A stretch of 64,000 nucleotides of DNA from Trichomonas vaginalis G3 (Eukaryota > Parabasalia > Trichomonadida > Trichomonadidae). The stretch lies in the NCBI RefSeq assembly GCF_026262505.1, contig NC_067206.1:39383660-39447659 (forward strand). Reading direction: 5' to 3'. Both the position numbers and the translations under genes were made by a program. Under the pieces are notes generated by a model, which saw only the letters and a program-made list of their open reading frames with translations, made no database searches and was not told the DNA's origin. This document shows positions 38,966 to 50,354 of this stretch, one piece after another. How positions within the stretch are numbered: position 1 is the stretch's first letter; each line of letters starts with the position of its first letter.

Positions 38966-39718
38966 TAGGGTTGTACAAACTGGCACGCTTGCTGGCACAC
39001 CTTTTTTGGCCAGCTGGCACGATTTTTTTAAAAAACACATTAAAAAAGTCACTTTTTGCCCCATCTAATGAGATTTTTTTTTACAATTTTTTTCCCCTTA
39101 TTTTTCAATTTAGATATGATTTTAAGCTCTCCAAATTGAAGTTTACCTGATGTTTCTTAGTTTTTATGATAATAAAATGTTGCAAAGTTGAGTTTGGATT
39201 CAATAAATTTAAGAAAATTTTATTTTACAATGAAATTATAAGAAAGGATGTTTTTATCCTATGTCAAAGAGAATACATTTGTAGATCCCGACTTTTGACA
39301 TGGTTGAAAATTCCAAAAAAAAATTCAAAATTTAAAAAAAAAATTAAAAAATATAAATTTCATGTTCAAAAATGATTTTTGAAATTTTTTTGGAAAAATA
39401 GAATGTCATATTTTTATGTTTTATTGCTATTTTTTACGAAATCAATAAAATATTTGTTAATTTGGCTGAGATTATAAATAAAATCTTTCTAAATCTTGCA
39501 ATTGATTGCTAAAATCTGTTTTATGTATTAATTGGCATTGAGATTCGTTATAAAAGAATGCGAATTATTTTGTATGAGTAAACGTATTTTGTAAAATTTC
39601 AAATTCTCTTCTCTCATTACTTACCTTAGATCTCTCGGCTTTTAGCTCTCAGATTTCGCTCATAGAACTCAGGTTTTAGTTATGTACTCATAGATGTATC
39701 ATTACTGCCCGCAGATCT

Positions 39719-41018
39719 CTCATTACTACCTTACTAACCAGATCTTAACTCTCATTACTACCTTACTAACCAGATCTTAACTCTCATTACTACCTTACTA
39801 ACCAGATCTTAACTCTCATTACTACCTTACTAACCAGATCTTAACTCTCATTACTACCTTACTAACCAGATCTTAACTCTCATTACTACCTTACTAACCA
39901 GATCTTAACTCTCATTACTACCTTACTAACCAGATCTTAACTCTCATTACTACCTTACTAACCAGATCTTAACTCTCATTACTACCTTACTAACCAGATC
40001 TTAACTCTCATTACTACCTTACTAACCAGATCTTAACTCTCATTACTACCTTACTAACCAGATCTTAACTCTCATTACTACCTTACTAACCAGATCTTAA
40101 CTCTCATTACTACCTTACTAACCAGATCTTAACTCTCATTACTACCTTACTAACCAGATCTTAACTCTCATTACTACCTTACTAACCAGATCTTAACTCT
40201 CATTACTACCTTACTAACCAGATCTTAACTCTCATTACTACCTTACTAACCAGATCTTAACTCTCATTACTACCTTACTAACCAGATCTTAACTCTCATT
40301 ACTACCTTACTAACCAGATCTTAACTCTCATTACTACCTTACTAACCAGATCTTAACTCTCATTACTACCTTACTAACCAGATCTTAACTCTCATTACTA
40401 CCTTACTAACCAGATCTTAACTCTCATTACTACCTTACTAACCAGATCTTAACTCTCATTACTACCTTACTAACCAGATCTTAACTCTCATTACTACCTT
40501 ACTAACCAGATCTTAACTCTCATTACTACCTTACTAACCAGATCTTAACTCTCATTACTACCTTACTAACCAGATCTTAACTCTCATTACTACCTTACTA
40601 ACCAGATCTTAACTCTCATTACTACCTTACTAACCAGATCTTAACTCTCATTACTACCTTACTAACCAGATCTTAACTCTCATTACTACCTTACTACTAA
40701 CCAGATCTTAACTCTCATTACTACCTTACTAACCAGATCTTAACTCTCATTACTACCTTACTAACCAGATCTTAACTCTCATTACTACCTTACTAACCAG
40801 ATCTTAACTCTCATTACTACCTTACTAACCAGATCTTAACTCTCATTACTACCTTACTAACCAGATCTTAACTCTCATTACTACCTTACTAACCAGATCT
40901 TAACTCTCATTACTACCTTACTAACCAGATCTTAACTCTCATTACTACCTTACTAACCAGATCTTAACTCTCATTACTACCTTACTAACCAGATCTTAAC
41001 TCTCATTACTACCTTACT
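39719..41018. repeat. 32-bp minisatellite, about 40 copies
   Basis: Unit CATTACTACCTTACTAACCA plus GATCTTAACTCT. About 40 almost identical copies; one copy (near 40690) has an extra ACT. Diverged copies at the edges only. Contains AGATCT but without the flanking arms of the Maverick palindromes. Confidence 0.97.
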
Positions 41019-41642
41019 CATCAGATATCTAATTATTTACATATGATTTCTCACATCTCACTCAAGTCTCATTACTTACCCTATCTTTTTAACCTTTTCT
41101 GATAATTACTGAAATAACTAAATCCTTTTTTTAGTTTAATTCTGATATTAAATTTTTAAAATCTCTTTAATTTTTTGAACTACGCTTTAATTTGTAATTG
41201 CCGATTTCACAGATTTGAACCATTTAATAAAATAACATTATTCAACTTAATCATATCAAACATGGTAGTTTGATTTTCAGATCTACATTTTAAAAACCTC
41301 TTTATTATCTTGAGTTATACTTTTATTATATAATACCTGAGTTCATAACTGAAAACTCTTAATTAGAGTACAATATTCAACTTAATCATAACAAGATTTG
41401 TTGAATTTCAAATTTGATTTATATCTTCCATCACTTAAAACTCTCACAGCTTACAATATAAGCTAAAAAGTATATTTTCATAGTAATAATTAATTATTAA
41501 TTTTTTACTTTTTCCTTTCCAAAACTAGAAAAAAAGGAAGGGAAAAGGGAAAAAGAAGAAAAAAGAAGAAAAAGAAGAAAAAAGAAGAGAAAAGAAGAAA
41601 AAATAATAATGAGCATATTATATAATTGTGGTCATAGGCCGA

Positions 41643-41691
41643 GTGGCGTGGAAAGGATGTCGCCCTTCGGGCTCCACCCTTTCCACGCCAC
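41643..41691. other. GC-rich hairpin near the element's right end
   Basis: GTGGCGTGGAAAGG (41643-41656) pairs with CCTTTCCACGCCAC (41678-41691); the loop holds a second small hairpin GCCCTTCGGGC. Stands out in base composition from the AT-rich surroundings. Confidence 0.75.
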
Positions 41692-41782
41692 GAGGCCCGA
41701 TTTTTGGCCACTTTTTTGATTTTGGCCGCGTGCCAGCTCCTGGCAGGCGGCCCGCAAAATTGTGCCAGTTTGTACAACCCTA

Positions 41783-42759
41783 TATATTATATAGAACAAA
41801 ACTGCAAATAAGTATTTATATATATATTTATATGATGTTAGATGTAGACTTGATAATGCATTAGCAATTAATGGAAGAGAAATACAAGAGTTTGTAATAC
41901 AGTTGTTGATATTCGATATATAATTTGCATGTACTTGTTATGAAAATATAATTCATTATTGAGTCAAAATGAAGGCAACTATCTTATGAACAGAAAATTT
42001 TCCGATCTTGAATATGATCTTTTCTTATTTATTATTCGAAATTGAAAAAATAAGTATTTTTCGAATATTTTCAAATTCAGAAAAGAGAAATGTAAAAGTC
42101 TATTTAGTAAATAATTCTGATATATGTTTGCATGTATTTACATTTGCAATTTTTCTCTACTTCCTATAGACATGATGAAAAGTTCAAACAAAAGCAAATT
42201 TATTGATATTCTTCTGAATCGTCGAATTCGATTGTAATAACTCTAAGTGTAAATCGACTGATAAGTTGAATAAAGAGTTCAATATTATAATAGAAGTTTG
42301 TTGAAACAAAAAGAAGAAAACTTTGACAAAAAAAACTATTGTTATTCCGATGATATTTTGTAATATGTTAAGGGTGCACACGAGAGGATCATGTAAACTT
42401 CAGAATTTAGAACCTTATTTTTAGGCATTATCTTGGCTACCTATTTAGGCTCGAAAAGCAAAAAAATATCAAAAAATACAACTTGACTCCATTATGACCC
42501 TTTCATGGAGGTAGTTTTTATCCGCTAGTATTTTCCCTTTGAATCTCTTTACAATTCGAAATCAAATTCAAAACTCAGTAGAAGAAAGGAAGAATCGACT
42601 TACTACGGTTGTAATACGAATAAATACATATATTTAATTATTTTTATTTACATAATAATTGTTTGAAGCTCATATTCCATCAAATTTTTAAATAAAAACA
42701 TTAAAATGTTGAAAATGTTCATATATTTTAATAGGGTTTTGGCACTTTATTGAGGAATT
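41783..42759. other. AT-rich spacer
   Basis: Nearly 1 kb without a supported gene or repeat. Confidence 0.45.
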
Positions 42760-44770
42760 GTTGCATGCTAAGTTCGGTCAACGATAGGAATTGAGGGAAA
42801 ATTAATCGTCGAGGAAGTACGATTATGTAAAGTAAAAAATGTTGTGGGATTTTTAATATTGTATATAATTTTATAATAAAATTTTTGTGAGACATTTTAA
42901 GAAGCACATATAATTTTTTGAATTTAAAAATTAAAGTAGTGTTGAATGAATTTATTGATTAATTTAATACGGATATTTCTCAAAATTAATCAAAAATAGG
43001 TTTTCAGAGAACTTTTGAGATATCTTTTCAAAATGTCTTTTTGAAAATATATAAGTATTATATCAAATTTAAAAAAGGTATTTATCAAAATTCTAAATTC
43101 TTAATAAAAAATAACTTTTCAGAGGATTGTGATTTTGAAAGCATGAGTAATAAGTAAAAAATATCTACGATTTTAATGAGGGAATTGTTCCTTATGAGGT
43201 ATACATTATAACTATATACCTCATAAGGAACAATTCCCTCTTGATAGTGGGAAACTTTCTCTGAATAACTTATCATTTGGAGAAAGTTTCCCAGCTATCT
43301 ATTAGAAACTAAAGGCTGTGAGGCACTAATATATAATCAGTGCCTCATAGCCTTTAGTTTCTTATTAAAAACGAGAAAACTTGTTCGAAATGATAAACAA
43401 TTTCGAACAAGTTTTCTCGTTTTAAGGAGGGAATTGTTCCTTATGAGGTATACAGTATGAATATATACCTCATAAGGAACAATTCCCTCTTGATAGCTGG
43501 GAAACTTCTCTGAATAACTTATCATTTGGACAGAAAAAGTGACACTTTACATGGCAAAAAATAGAGCCTTACTTTTGAGATACTTGAGATTGAAACTGAA
43601 TCTTATGAGGCGGTGATCTTGAATCACTACCTCATAAGGTTCAGTTTCATATAAAATTTGTTGCAATTTGTTATTCTTTTGCAATTATTTCTTATAAGAT
43701 TTTACATCTTTTAGCGGGGAATGTTTGTTATCATGTATATATTATAAATATCTACACGATAACGAACATTCCTCGCTAAATTGCTGAGAAACTTTGAGGA
43801 AATGTCGAACAATTTCCTCAAAGTTTCTCAGATTTATATAGATCACTAGAGTCCCCTAGGCACTGATTCTGGTTCAGTACCTAGGAGGCTCTAGTTCTCT
43901 AACGAACTGATAAAATGTTTTTAAATTTTTGGATATTGCTACTGTGAAGCACTGACTTCAAGTCAGTACCTCACAGGTAGCAATTACATTGAAAGATGGG
44001 AGAAACTTTGTCCGAATGTTAAACTATTCGGACAAAGTTTCTCACATTTGTAGTGGAGATGGAAGGCTTTGAGGTATATTGTATTAATATATACCCCAAA
44101 GCCTTCCATCTCCACTTGAAAGTGTCCAAACTTTGGGTTAATACTTTGCAATTAACCCAAAGTTTGGACACTTTCTAGAAGGAATTGGAGGGTAAGAGAT
44201 ATACATTCATATGGTATATCTCTTACCCTCCAATTCCTTCTTAAAATGGGAGAAACTTTGTCCGAATGTTAAACTATTCGGACAAAGTTTCTCCCATTTT
44301 TTGAAGGAATTGGAGGCTATGAGATACTGATGCAATGTCAGTAACTCATGGCTTCCAATTCCTTCCTAAAACTCATAAAAGTGGACATTACATGCATATA
44401 AAATTTGACATGTAAAGTCCACTTTTTGTGAGGGGATTTGACTCCGTCAAATCCCCTTTTTCGTTTACGAGAAAGCCAAATTCTCTCAAAAAGTTAAGTA
44501 GGACCAATTTTTTATAAAAAAAATCCAATTTCATTATGAATGTTAATTAATTTATATAATTATTGAATAAAAAATTTTCTTTGAGATTATGAAAAGTTCT
44601 TTGAAAAGTTATTTTTTCTCATTTTTAAATATTGTATTAGCCTATTTATTTATAATCCAAATTAAATAACTTTAAATTCAACATTTAAAGAATAATTTTG
44701 AAGGAATTGAGTTACTTCCCCCGACGATAAAATTGAGAGGTTTACATTTTGACCGAACTTAGCATGCAAC
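42760..44770. mobile_element. Inverted-repeat element with a chain of hairpins inside
   Basis: Perfect 22-bp inverted repeat at the ends: GTTGCATGCTAAGTTCGGTC plus AA at 42760-42781 and the complement at 44749-44770. Similarity continues inward imperfectly (ATCGTCGAGGAAGTA on the left, ATCGTCGGGGGAAGTA read inward on the right). No clear target duplication: flanks share only GAATT. No protein-coding frame. Interior from 43178 to 44456 is a continuous run of hairpins. Probably a foldback-type or other non-autonomous DNA element; family unknown. Confidence 0.7.
43178..44456. repeat. Array of about 19 consecutive long hairpins
   Basis: Stem after stem with almost no spacer. Examples with clear stems: 43178-43240 (26-bp perfect stem, 11-nt loop), 43248-43293, 43304-43362, 43368-43423, 43428-43490, 43588-43645, 43715-43776, 43780-43833, 43936-43987, 44054-44117, 44118-44176 (25-bp perfect), 44178-44244, 44245-44302, 44303-44366 and 44432-44456, ending in a T run. 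Two arm types tend to alternate: one with GGAATT and TGAGGTAT/TGAGGCACT near the loop, the other with GAAACTTTG and TCCGAAT. The same arm appears in several hairpins with changes matched on both sides. Confidence 0.93.
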
Positions 44771-45091
44771 AGAATTACTACATACATAGTCGAACTGAAC
44801 TTGATATTTTGAAATTTAAATTATTTATCAAAATTAAAATTTAACTTGAAATTTATAATTATTTAGTCATATTTTGCATAATTCTAAGTAGATTTTGTAA
44901 AAAATCAAGAAAGAAAAATTTTAACGTGCTTTATTTTTTCTTTTTTATAATAATACATATTATTATATAATTAACATAAAAAAAAAAAAAAAAAAAAAAA
45001 AAGGAGTGGGGCTTCCAGGGGCTGCGCCCCTTCTAGCCCCTAAAAAACCTAGAGGAGAACTAAAAAATTATATAGTAAGAAATTAAAGTTT
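44771..45091. other. Spacer with A25 run and GC-rich hairpin
   Basis: A run of 25 A (44978-45002) is followed directly by a GC-rich nested hairpin at 45007-45039: GGGGC ... GCCCC outside, AGGGGC-TGC-GCCCCT inside. Lies 3' of the minus-strand gene at 45092, so it may act as a transcript end. It may also mark the edge of the second Maverick-like region. Confidence 0.55.
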
Positions 45092-46496
45092 TTATTCGAT
45101 AAGAACGACATCGCTATCGTTTTCTTCTTCCTCCTCCTCTTCTTCATAGTCAGTATCTGATGGCTCTTTGTCAGCCACATGACCAGCAACAAATATTGAG
45201 ACAAATTGTTTCTTTGGCTTTGTTAGCAGGAACTTTTGATGGTCGTAGAACACGAATTCTACATTTTGAAAATGTTGTGCTGAGTATTCTGTGAAATGGG
45301 AAATTGGAATTGGTTCTCCCATGCCAAAACCAGCAATGGACGCGAACAAAACATCGTCTTCGACTCTTGCAGGTTTGTCAATTGCAACAGTAGTTATTAT
45401 GTGGGTTTTCCTTCACATCCTGCAAGAGATTGTACATGATAGATTGCTTTTTCTTCCCCTCAGGAACTGAAAGTGTGAAATGGAATGAGAGTTCTCCATA
45501 TTCATTTGCTTCTTCGTAATAGTTGTATGTTGTAGGATACACCAATTGAAATTTTCCTATTCTTGTTTCCCTCAGGTGTTGTCTATATTGCTTGGGAAAA
45601 CATAAAATAAATTGCTCTATAGCTTGTGTTGCTATTAGATTGGTTGTAACTGGTAATTTTGAGGCGAAAAGGTCTACAAGAACACCGGGATTTTTTATGT
45701 CGTTTTCAATTGGTTTAACAGATTCTATGACTTTGTTAAACATTTCACTATAATCTGAGTTGTCTTCGACTCCCCAATTGTTAAGAAGTTTATACAACAA
45801 TTTCAGTCTTTTCATGGCGTATTTTCTTTGAATGGATTCGGGTAGCGAGAGGTTACAGTCGTCGCTTTGTGTTTCGTTACTCGAATATTGTTCAAGAGAA
45901 ATTAAATCTTGAAATTGTGCTCTTGTTAACATACTTGTAGAACTATGTGAAACTTGTTCTGGTGCTGGTTGTAAATCTGTTTCAGATGTTTCTGTTGTGT
46001 TTTGAGAAGAAGAAGAACTCAAATTGTTGGACAATTTGTCTTGAATTGTAGAACTATGTGAAACTTGTTCTGGTGCTGTTTGGACAACTGTATCTGTTGT
46101 GTTTTGAGAAGAAGAACTCAAATTGTTGGACAATTTGTTTGCAATTGTATGAGGAAGTTGCTTTGGTATTATAGGAGGTCGTAAGGGTTTTGAGAATGGT
46201 GAGACATAAGTTGTAGGAACTTTAACTGCAGAGGTAGTCGACGAATTGTTTGCAATTGTATGAGGAAGTTGCTTTGGTATTATAGGAGGTCGTAAGGGTT
46301 TTGAGAATGGTGAGACATAAGTTGTAGGAACTTTAACTGCAGAGGTAGTCGACGAATTGTTTGCAATTGTATGAGGAAGTTGCTTTGGTATTATAGGAGG
46401 TCGTAAGGGTTTTGAGAATGGTGAGACATAAGTTGTAGGAACTTTAACTGCAGAGGTAGTCGACGAATTGTTTGCGACATTTTTTCTTCCTTCCAT
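45092..46496 (-). pseudogene. Large protein with three N-terminal repeats, one frameshift
   Basis: ATG 46496 follows TCATTTTTCATA initiator-like sequence. 372 codons to a stop at 45378; from about 45410 the next frame (TTVAIDKPARVEDDVLFAS) continues to 45092, joining to about 468 residues. N-terminus: three identical 37-residue repeats (111 bp, about 46135-46470) containing VPTTYVSPFSKPLRPPIIPK, Pro/Ser/Thr-rich. Then a Ser/Gln/Asn-rich linker with a second smaller duplication (KLSNNLSSSSQNT), a helical domain and a C-terminal acidic tail (YEEEEEEEENDSD). Perhaps a virion or tegument-type protein; no family recognised. Confidence 0.65.
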
Positions 46497-46966
46497 TATG
46501 AAAAATGAACTGTTTTTTTCGGACTACTCATAGAAAAGTTTAAAAAAACCGTTTTCGTCAACGGTAACCCCCTCTATTTTTTTATTTTATTTAATAGTTA
46601 CCGTTGGAAAACCGTTCCATCTCAAATATTGAATGAACTATAAACGTTTTTTGTTTTCTATATATACTTTTTTGTCCAACGGTAAAACTTTTTACACAAC
46701 GGTTTTTGAGAGTCGTTGCCGTTGACTTTTTTGTAGAGCACTCAAAATAGTATAACTTTGTCCGGACAAGTAAGGGTCTATCGTCGCTACAGGAAAAGTT
46801 ACCGGCGTTCCAAGGAAGTATACTTTGAGAAGCCTTTTTCCCCTTATAGAATGAGATAGGACGGTTATTTTACAAAACTGACAACACTTTGACCGAGTAG
46901 TTTTTTGTGCTGAACAAAAAGTGTCATATAAACATCTGTCAAAAACCGTTTTTTACTTCACTTAAA
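46497..46966. promoter_or_regulatory. Divergent promoter region with many AACGGT motifs
   Basis: In 470 bp, ACCGTT or AACGGT occurs about eight times on both strands (for example 46549, 46560, 46608, 46622, 46679, 46704, 46941), plus two related GTCGTTG/GCCGTTG. AACGG is the core of Myb-type recognition sites, and trichomonads have many Myb factors. The region separates the 46496 gene from 46967. A TCACTT initiator at 46958-46963 is 7 nt before ATG 46967. Confidence 0.6.
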
Positions 46967-47065
46967 ATGCCACGTAAGCTACGTAAGAATATACGTAAGA
47001 GGAAGGGAGCATTGAAACATCCAATAGTAAAACTGACACCACAACAACAGTTGCAACAACAATGA
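46967..47065 (+). CDS. Short basic N-terminal peptide, probably the start of the next gene
   Basis: 32 codons: a basic head (MPRKLRKNIRKRKG) and a Gln-rich tail, ending in TGATGA directly before the next frame. With one extra base before TGATGA the Gln run would continue as MMNDPTMLQQ. I think this is the true start of the 47069-48696 protein, separated by small indels. It has the best promoter of the region (TCACTT). Confidence 0.45.
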   Translation: MPRKLRKNIRKRKGALKHPIVKLTPQQQLQQQ

Positions 47066-47068
47066 TGA

Positions 47069-48696
47069 ATGACCCCACTATGTTGCAACAAATGTCAAGC
47101 AAACCCTATGCTTTTAAACCGAGTTATTGGTGCACAGAGTGGAGGTTTAAGAGCGGCACTTTTAGCGAAAATGGCAGGCTATGGTGGAGCTGCAGACGGA
47201 ACAGCTTATAACCCTCAAAGTCAAATGAATTTGAGTTCACTCAAAAATCAAATAACAGATGTCAAAAAGTCAAACATAGACATACAGAAACAAATAAGTG
47301 AAAACGAAAAGAAACTAGAATATGACAGACACACAAAGAAACTCAATGAGTTAAACGTAGAGAAAAAGAAGAAAGAAGAACAACTGAAAGAACTAAGTAC
47401 AGAGGAATATGCGAAAAAAGTGTCAGAAAAAGCAGCAGAAGTAGCAAAAATGGAACAAGATGTTATAAATTTGAAAAACCATACTACTCAATATAAAGTA
47501 CTGAAAGATGAAGAAGATAAAAACAAAAAGCCCTGAAGACATATATGGATAGCGATGAGTATAAAAAAGAAGTTGAAGCAAATGTAAAGGCAGAAAAACT
47601 TTTACAGTTGCAAAACCAAACCGTACAGTATGAAAACTTAGCACAAGAAAGTAAAAATAACGACGCAGCCATGCAAAAGGCAATGAAAAGCGCAGAATAT
47701 ATAAAAGCTAACAATGACTGGTTAGATGCCCAAGCCAACGCTAAAGCAGCCCAACTTATAGGGTCAATAAGGACAAAAATACAAGCGGATGAAGACAGTT
47801 CAAATGAAGCTTTAATGAATGCTGACTTTAAGAACGCCTTCGAAGCTCTTCATAGTAAGGTGAAACTAGTGAACGACTTCTCATCTGGAAAGAAACTGAA
47901 GTCTGAAGGTTTCGACAAAGAGTTAAGAGAAGTAGCACAAAATATGACGAAAATAACAGATGCAGCAACGAGACAGGCAGTTCAAAGTGCCTATGACGCC
48001 GTTAGAGCAACTGTTGTGGAAAGTCAAGAAAAAGAGTTACAACAGACCAAAACAGACCTAGTAAATGCTTTCTTAAAAACGAAAAGTCAGGTAGGACATT
48101 ATGCTGCAGATGGAACATATGTGCCAGCTGGTGGAACTTATATACCAGCTGGTGGAACTTATATACTAGCTAGTGGAACTTATATACCACCAAACCCTCC
48201 AAGAGAAGCACCTGCACCAGGACTACCTAAAACATTTACATCGTCACATGGACACAGACACAGGCATGCACCAAAACCAACACAACAACCAACAGTTCAA
48301 ACACTGCACACACAACCAACAGTTCAAAACACTGCACCACAACCAACAGTTCAAAACACTGCACACAACCAACAGTTCAAAACCCTGCACAACAACAACC
48401 ACAAACAGAGCAAGGACATAAAAGAAGTAGAGAACAAGGAAACAAGAATTCTTAAAATGCTTAAGGAAGACTATGGTTACCCAGATACTCTTGACTTTAG
48501 TGACAGATATAAAGAAGCTATTAGAAAGTTCAAGGAAGGAAATACTGACCCGAACCTATTTAGCTTTATGGTTCAGCACCAAATGGGATATAATTTCAAA
48601 CCTGGAAAATACAAGCTCGCTAAGGGATATGATTTAATAGCATATCATCCAAATGACATGATGAATTTACTCCGAGATATTTGGTGTCAGAGATAA
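47069..48696 (+). pseudogene. Long coiled-coil protein, frameshifted
   Basis: First frame 47069-47536 (155 codons), second 47545-48696 (383 codons); reading through with one base change near 47535 gives ...KNKK-LKTYMDSDEY... . Gly/Ala-rich N-terminal part (AALLAKMAGYGGAADGTAY), then about 330 residues of Lys/Glu/Gln-rich coiled coil. Next are four 8-residue repeats (AGGTYIPA), a Pro/Gln-rich segment with four PTVQN-type repeats (48290-48390) and a globular C-terminal domain (DYGYPDTLDFSDRYKEAI). A missing C near 48360 (ACTGCACACAACC versus ACTGCACCACAACC) may shift part of the Gln-rich repeats. Likely structural; unknown family. Confidence 0.6.
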
Positions 48697-48716
48697 ATGA
48701 TAATTCAACTATCTTC

Positions 48717-48887
48717 ATGAAACGCGTAAAAAATAGAGACGGAACGAAAGAAGAAAGGGTTATGAATGCGGATGGCTTAAATAGGGAACTTGTTAAAAAC
48801 GGTCTCGGAATATATGAATGCCAGCAGATGAGGTACAAGAAACTCCACAGGAAGAAGTTCAGATACAACCAGACATGGAAGAAATAG
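48717..48887 (+). CDS. Small basic protein
   Basis: 56 aa from ATG 48717. KRVKNRDGTKEERVMNADGLNRELVKNGLGIYE looks like one small domain. The last 20 codons overlap the start of the next gene (48818), so either a true overlap or a frame break is present and the two genes are one. Confidence 0.4.
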   Translation: MKRVKNRDGTKEERVMNADGLNRELVKNGLGIYECQQMRYKKLHRKKFRYNQTWKK

Positions 48888-50322
48888 TTCAGCAACAACA
48901 GCTAGAAGAGCCTGAAGGAAACGAACAAGTCCCTCCTTTGGAAACTAACTTCACAGAACTAGATGAAGATTTGGAACAGCCGAAAAATCTTGACCCTCAA
49001 CAAGAGTATGCGGAGAATATGGAATCTTTCCAAGAGTCTAAGAAAAATTCAGCTGACATAGTAGAAGAATATCGAAAAATGTTCGCCGACATACAAAAGA
49101 CTCCAACATCAGATGAAAATATTCAGCATAGAATGGAAGAACTGAAAGAAATGTACGCAAATACAACAATCCTTTTTACTTACGACCATATAACGTTCAA
49201 TCTTTGGCTGAACTCGGTGAAAATAAAAGGTTAAATTTCAACAAAACATATAGAAATGAAACATTGTTTAAAGTTCATTCAGAACCTAACCAATATGGAA
49301 ACAAACCTACTTTTGTTTCTGCAGACTATGGAACTACAATGAGATGGGGTCATAAAGCTAATCCGGATAGGTGGTTCATAAACTTACAACCACAATTCCA
49401 AGAAGTTGTAGACGCAATGGAAGTGAATGGTGAACCAGATATAGCTGGTATTTTCAGCGCGGCTTTAATGCCATTGAAAGATATGAAAGATGCAGATATT
49501 TTGGACCAGTATGAAATGAACATGGCTGATGGAAATATAACACCTGACGTTCTAGAACATTTATCTCAAAGAACTACACAGAACCATAGAGATGGTATAT
49601 TTGGTGAAGAGTTTAGAAAGAAAGTTAGGGAGAGAGAAGGAAGAGAACCTATTGTACATGACCTTGCAAACGAAAGTTTGCAAAATGTCATAAAAACTTA
49701 CTTTGCAGACAATGAACTGAGAAGGGATGAATATTTAAGAAAACTCAAATGGACAGTACCAAATGAAATGTTAGTATTGAAAAACATGTTCCTTGACAAA
49801 ATAAAACCAACTACAGAAATAAATGACGCAAGACTGAAACATTGGGTAAAAGCTTTCCCATTCACAAAAGATATTATTGGTAACATGGAAAGAAAACCAG
49901 AATGGCTACAAAAACATATATTTGGAAACGAGCTTATTCCATATGGACAAGCTCTGTTTGAAGAGCTTGAACCGGAAACTCAGGAAAGAGTCATGCAAAC
50001 AATACGCGAAGACTCAAATACAAACTATGACAAAATCTTTCTAGGATATAGGTTACCTGAGATGGGCGACCAGAGCCCAAAGGCAAAAAGGACATGGGAA
50101 ATTTACAACATACTAGGTGAACATGAGGCAAAGATGCAACAACTTGAAGCAGAGGGCAAGTTACCAAAAGCGACACCAAAAAGAAGAGTAGAACAAAGTG
50201 AAAGTAGTGAAGAAGTAACTTCATCTAGTGAAAGTAGTGGCAATGAAGGAAAAAGAAGAGTTAAAAACTCAGTCAGGAAGAAAGTAAAGCTTGGTCCGAG
50301 TGGGTTCTATTATGACATATAA
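48818..50322 (+). pseudogene. Hypothetical virion-region protein, one frameshift
   Basis: ATG 48818. The first frame stops at 49234, but from about 49165 the next frame (PFYLRPYNVQSLAELGENKR) runs on to 50322, together about 500 residues. The N-terminal 110 residues are acidic and Gln-rich, the central 300 are helical (NEMLVLKNMFLDKIKP), and the C-terminus is Ser/Glu-rich followed by a basic tail (KRRVKNSVRKKVKLG). It lies directly before the capsid gene, the usual place for minor capsid or scaffold proteins. Confidence 0.55.
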
Positions 50323-50354
50323 ATCCAACTATTCTATATTTTTACCCATATGAA

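Larger units (their letters stand above)
38966..41782. mobile_element. TA-flanked inverted-repeat element carrying a minisatellite
   Basis: Ends are perfect inverted repeats, TAGGGTTGTACAAACTGGCA and one more C (38966-38986 and the complement at 41762-41782). If the target duplication is TA, the element runs 38968-41780. CTGGCAC motifs recur two or three times just inside each end, like transposase-binding subterminal repeats. No transposase is encoded. The interior is AT-rich plus a 1.3-kb minisatellite and, near the right end, a strong hairpin. The TAGGGT tip resembles that of the mariner in this window, so a non-autonomous Tc1/mariner-group element is likely. Confidence 0.75.

Noticed and set aside
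38654..39375. Two frames of about 70 codons
   Set aside because: Low-complexity AT-rich frames; part of the second lies inside the TA-flanked element.
39719..41018. Telomere or centromere repeat
   Set aside because: The 32-bp unit lies within a TA-flanked inverted-repeat element and does not resemble a telomeric unit; no evidence for centromere function.
41505..41864. Overlapping frames with poly-F/K stretches
   Set aside because: They result from an A/G-rich run and the GC-rich hairpin, not from a gene.
43085..43525. Two similar minus-strand frames of about 62 codons
   Set aside because: Both read through hairpins of the array, and their similarity comes from the repeated hairpin.
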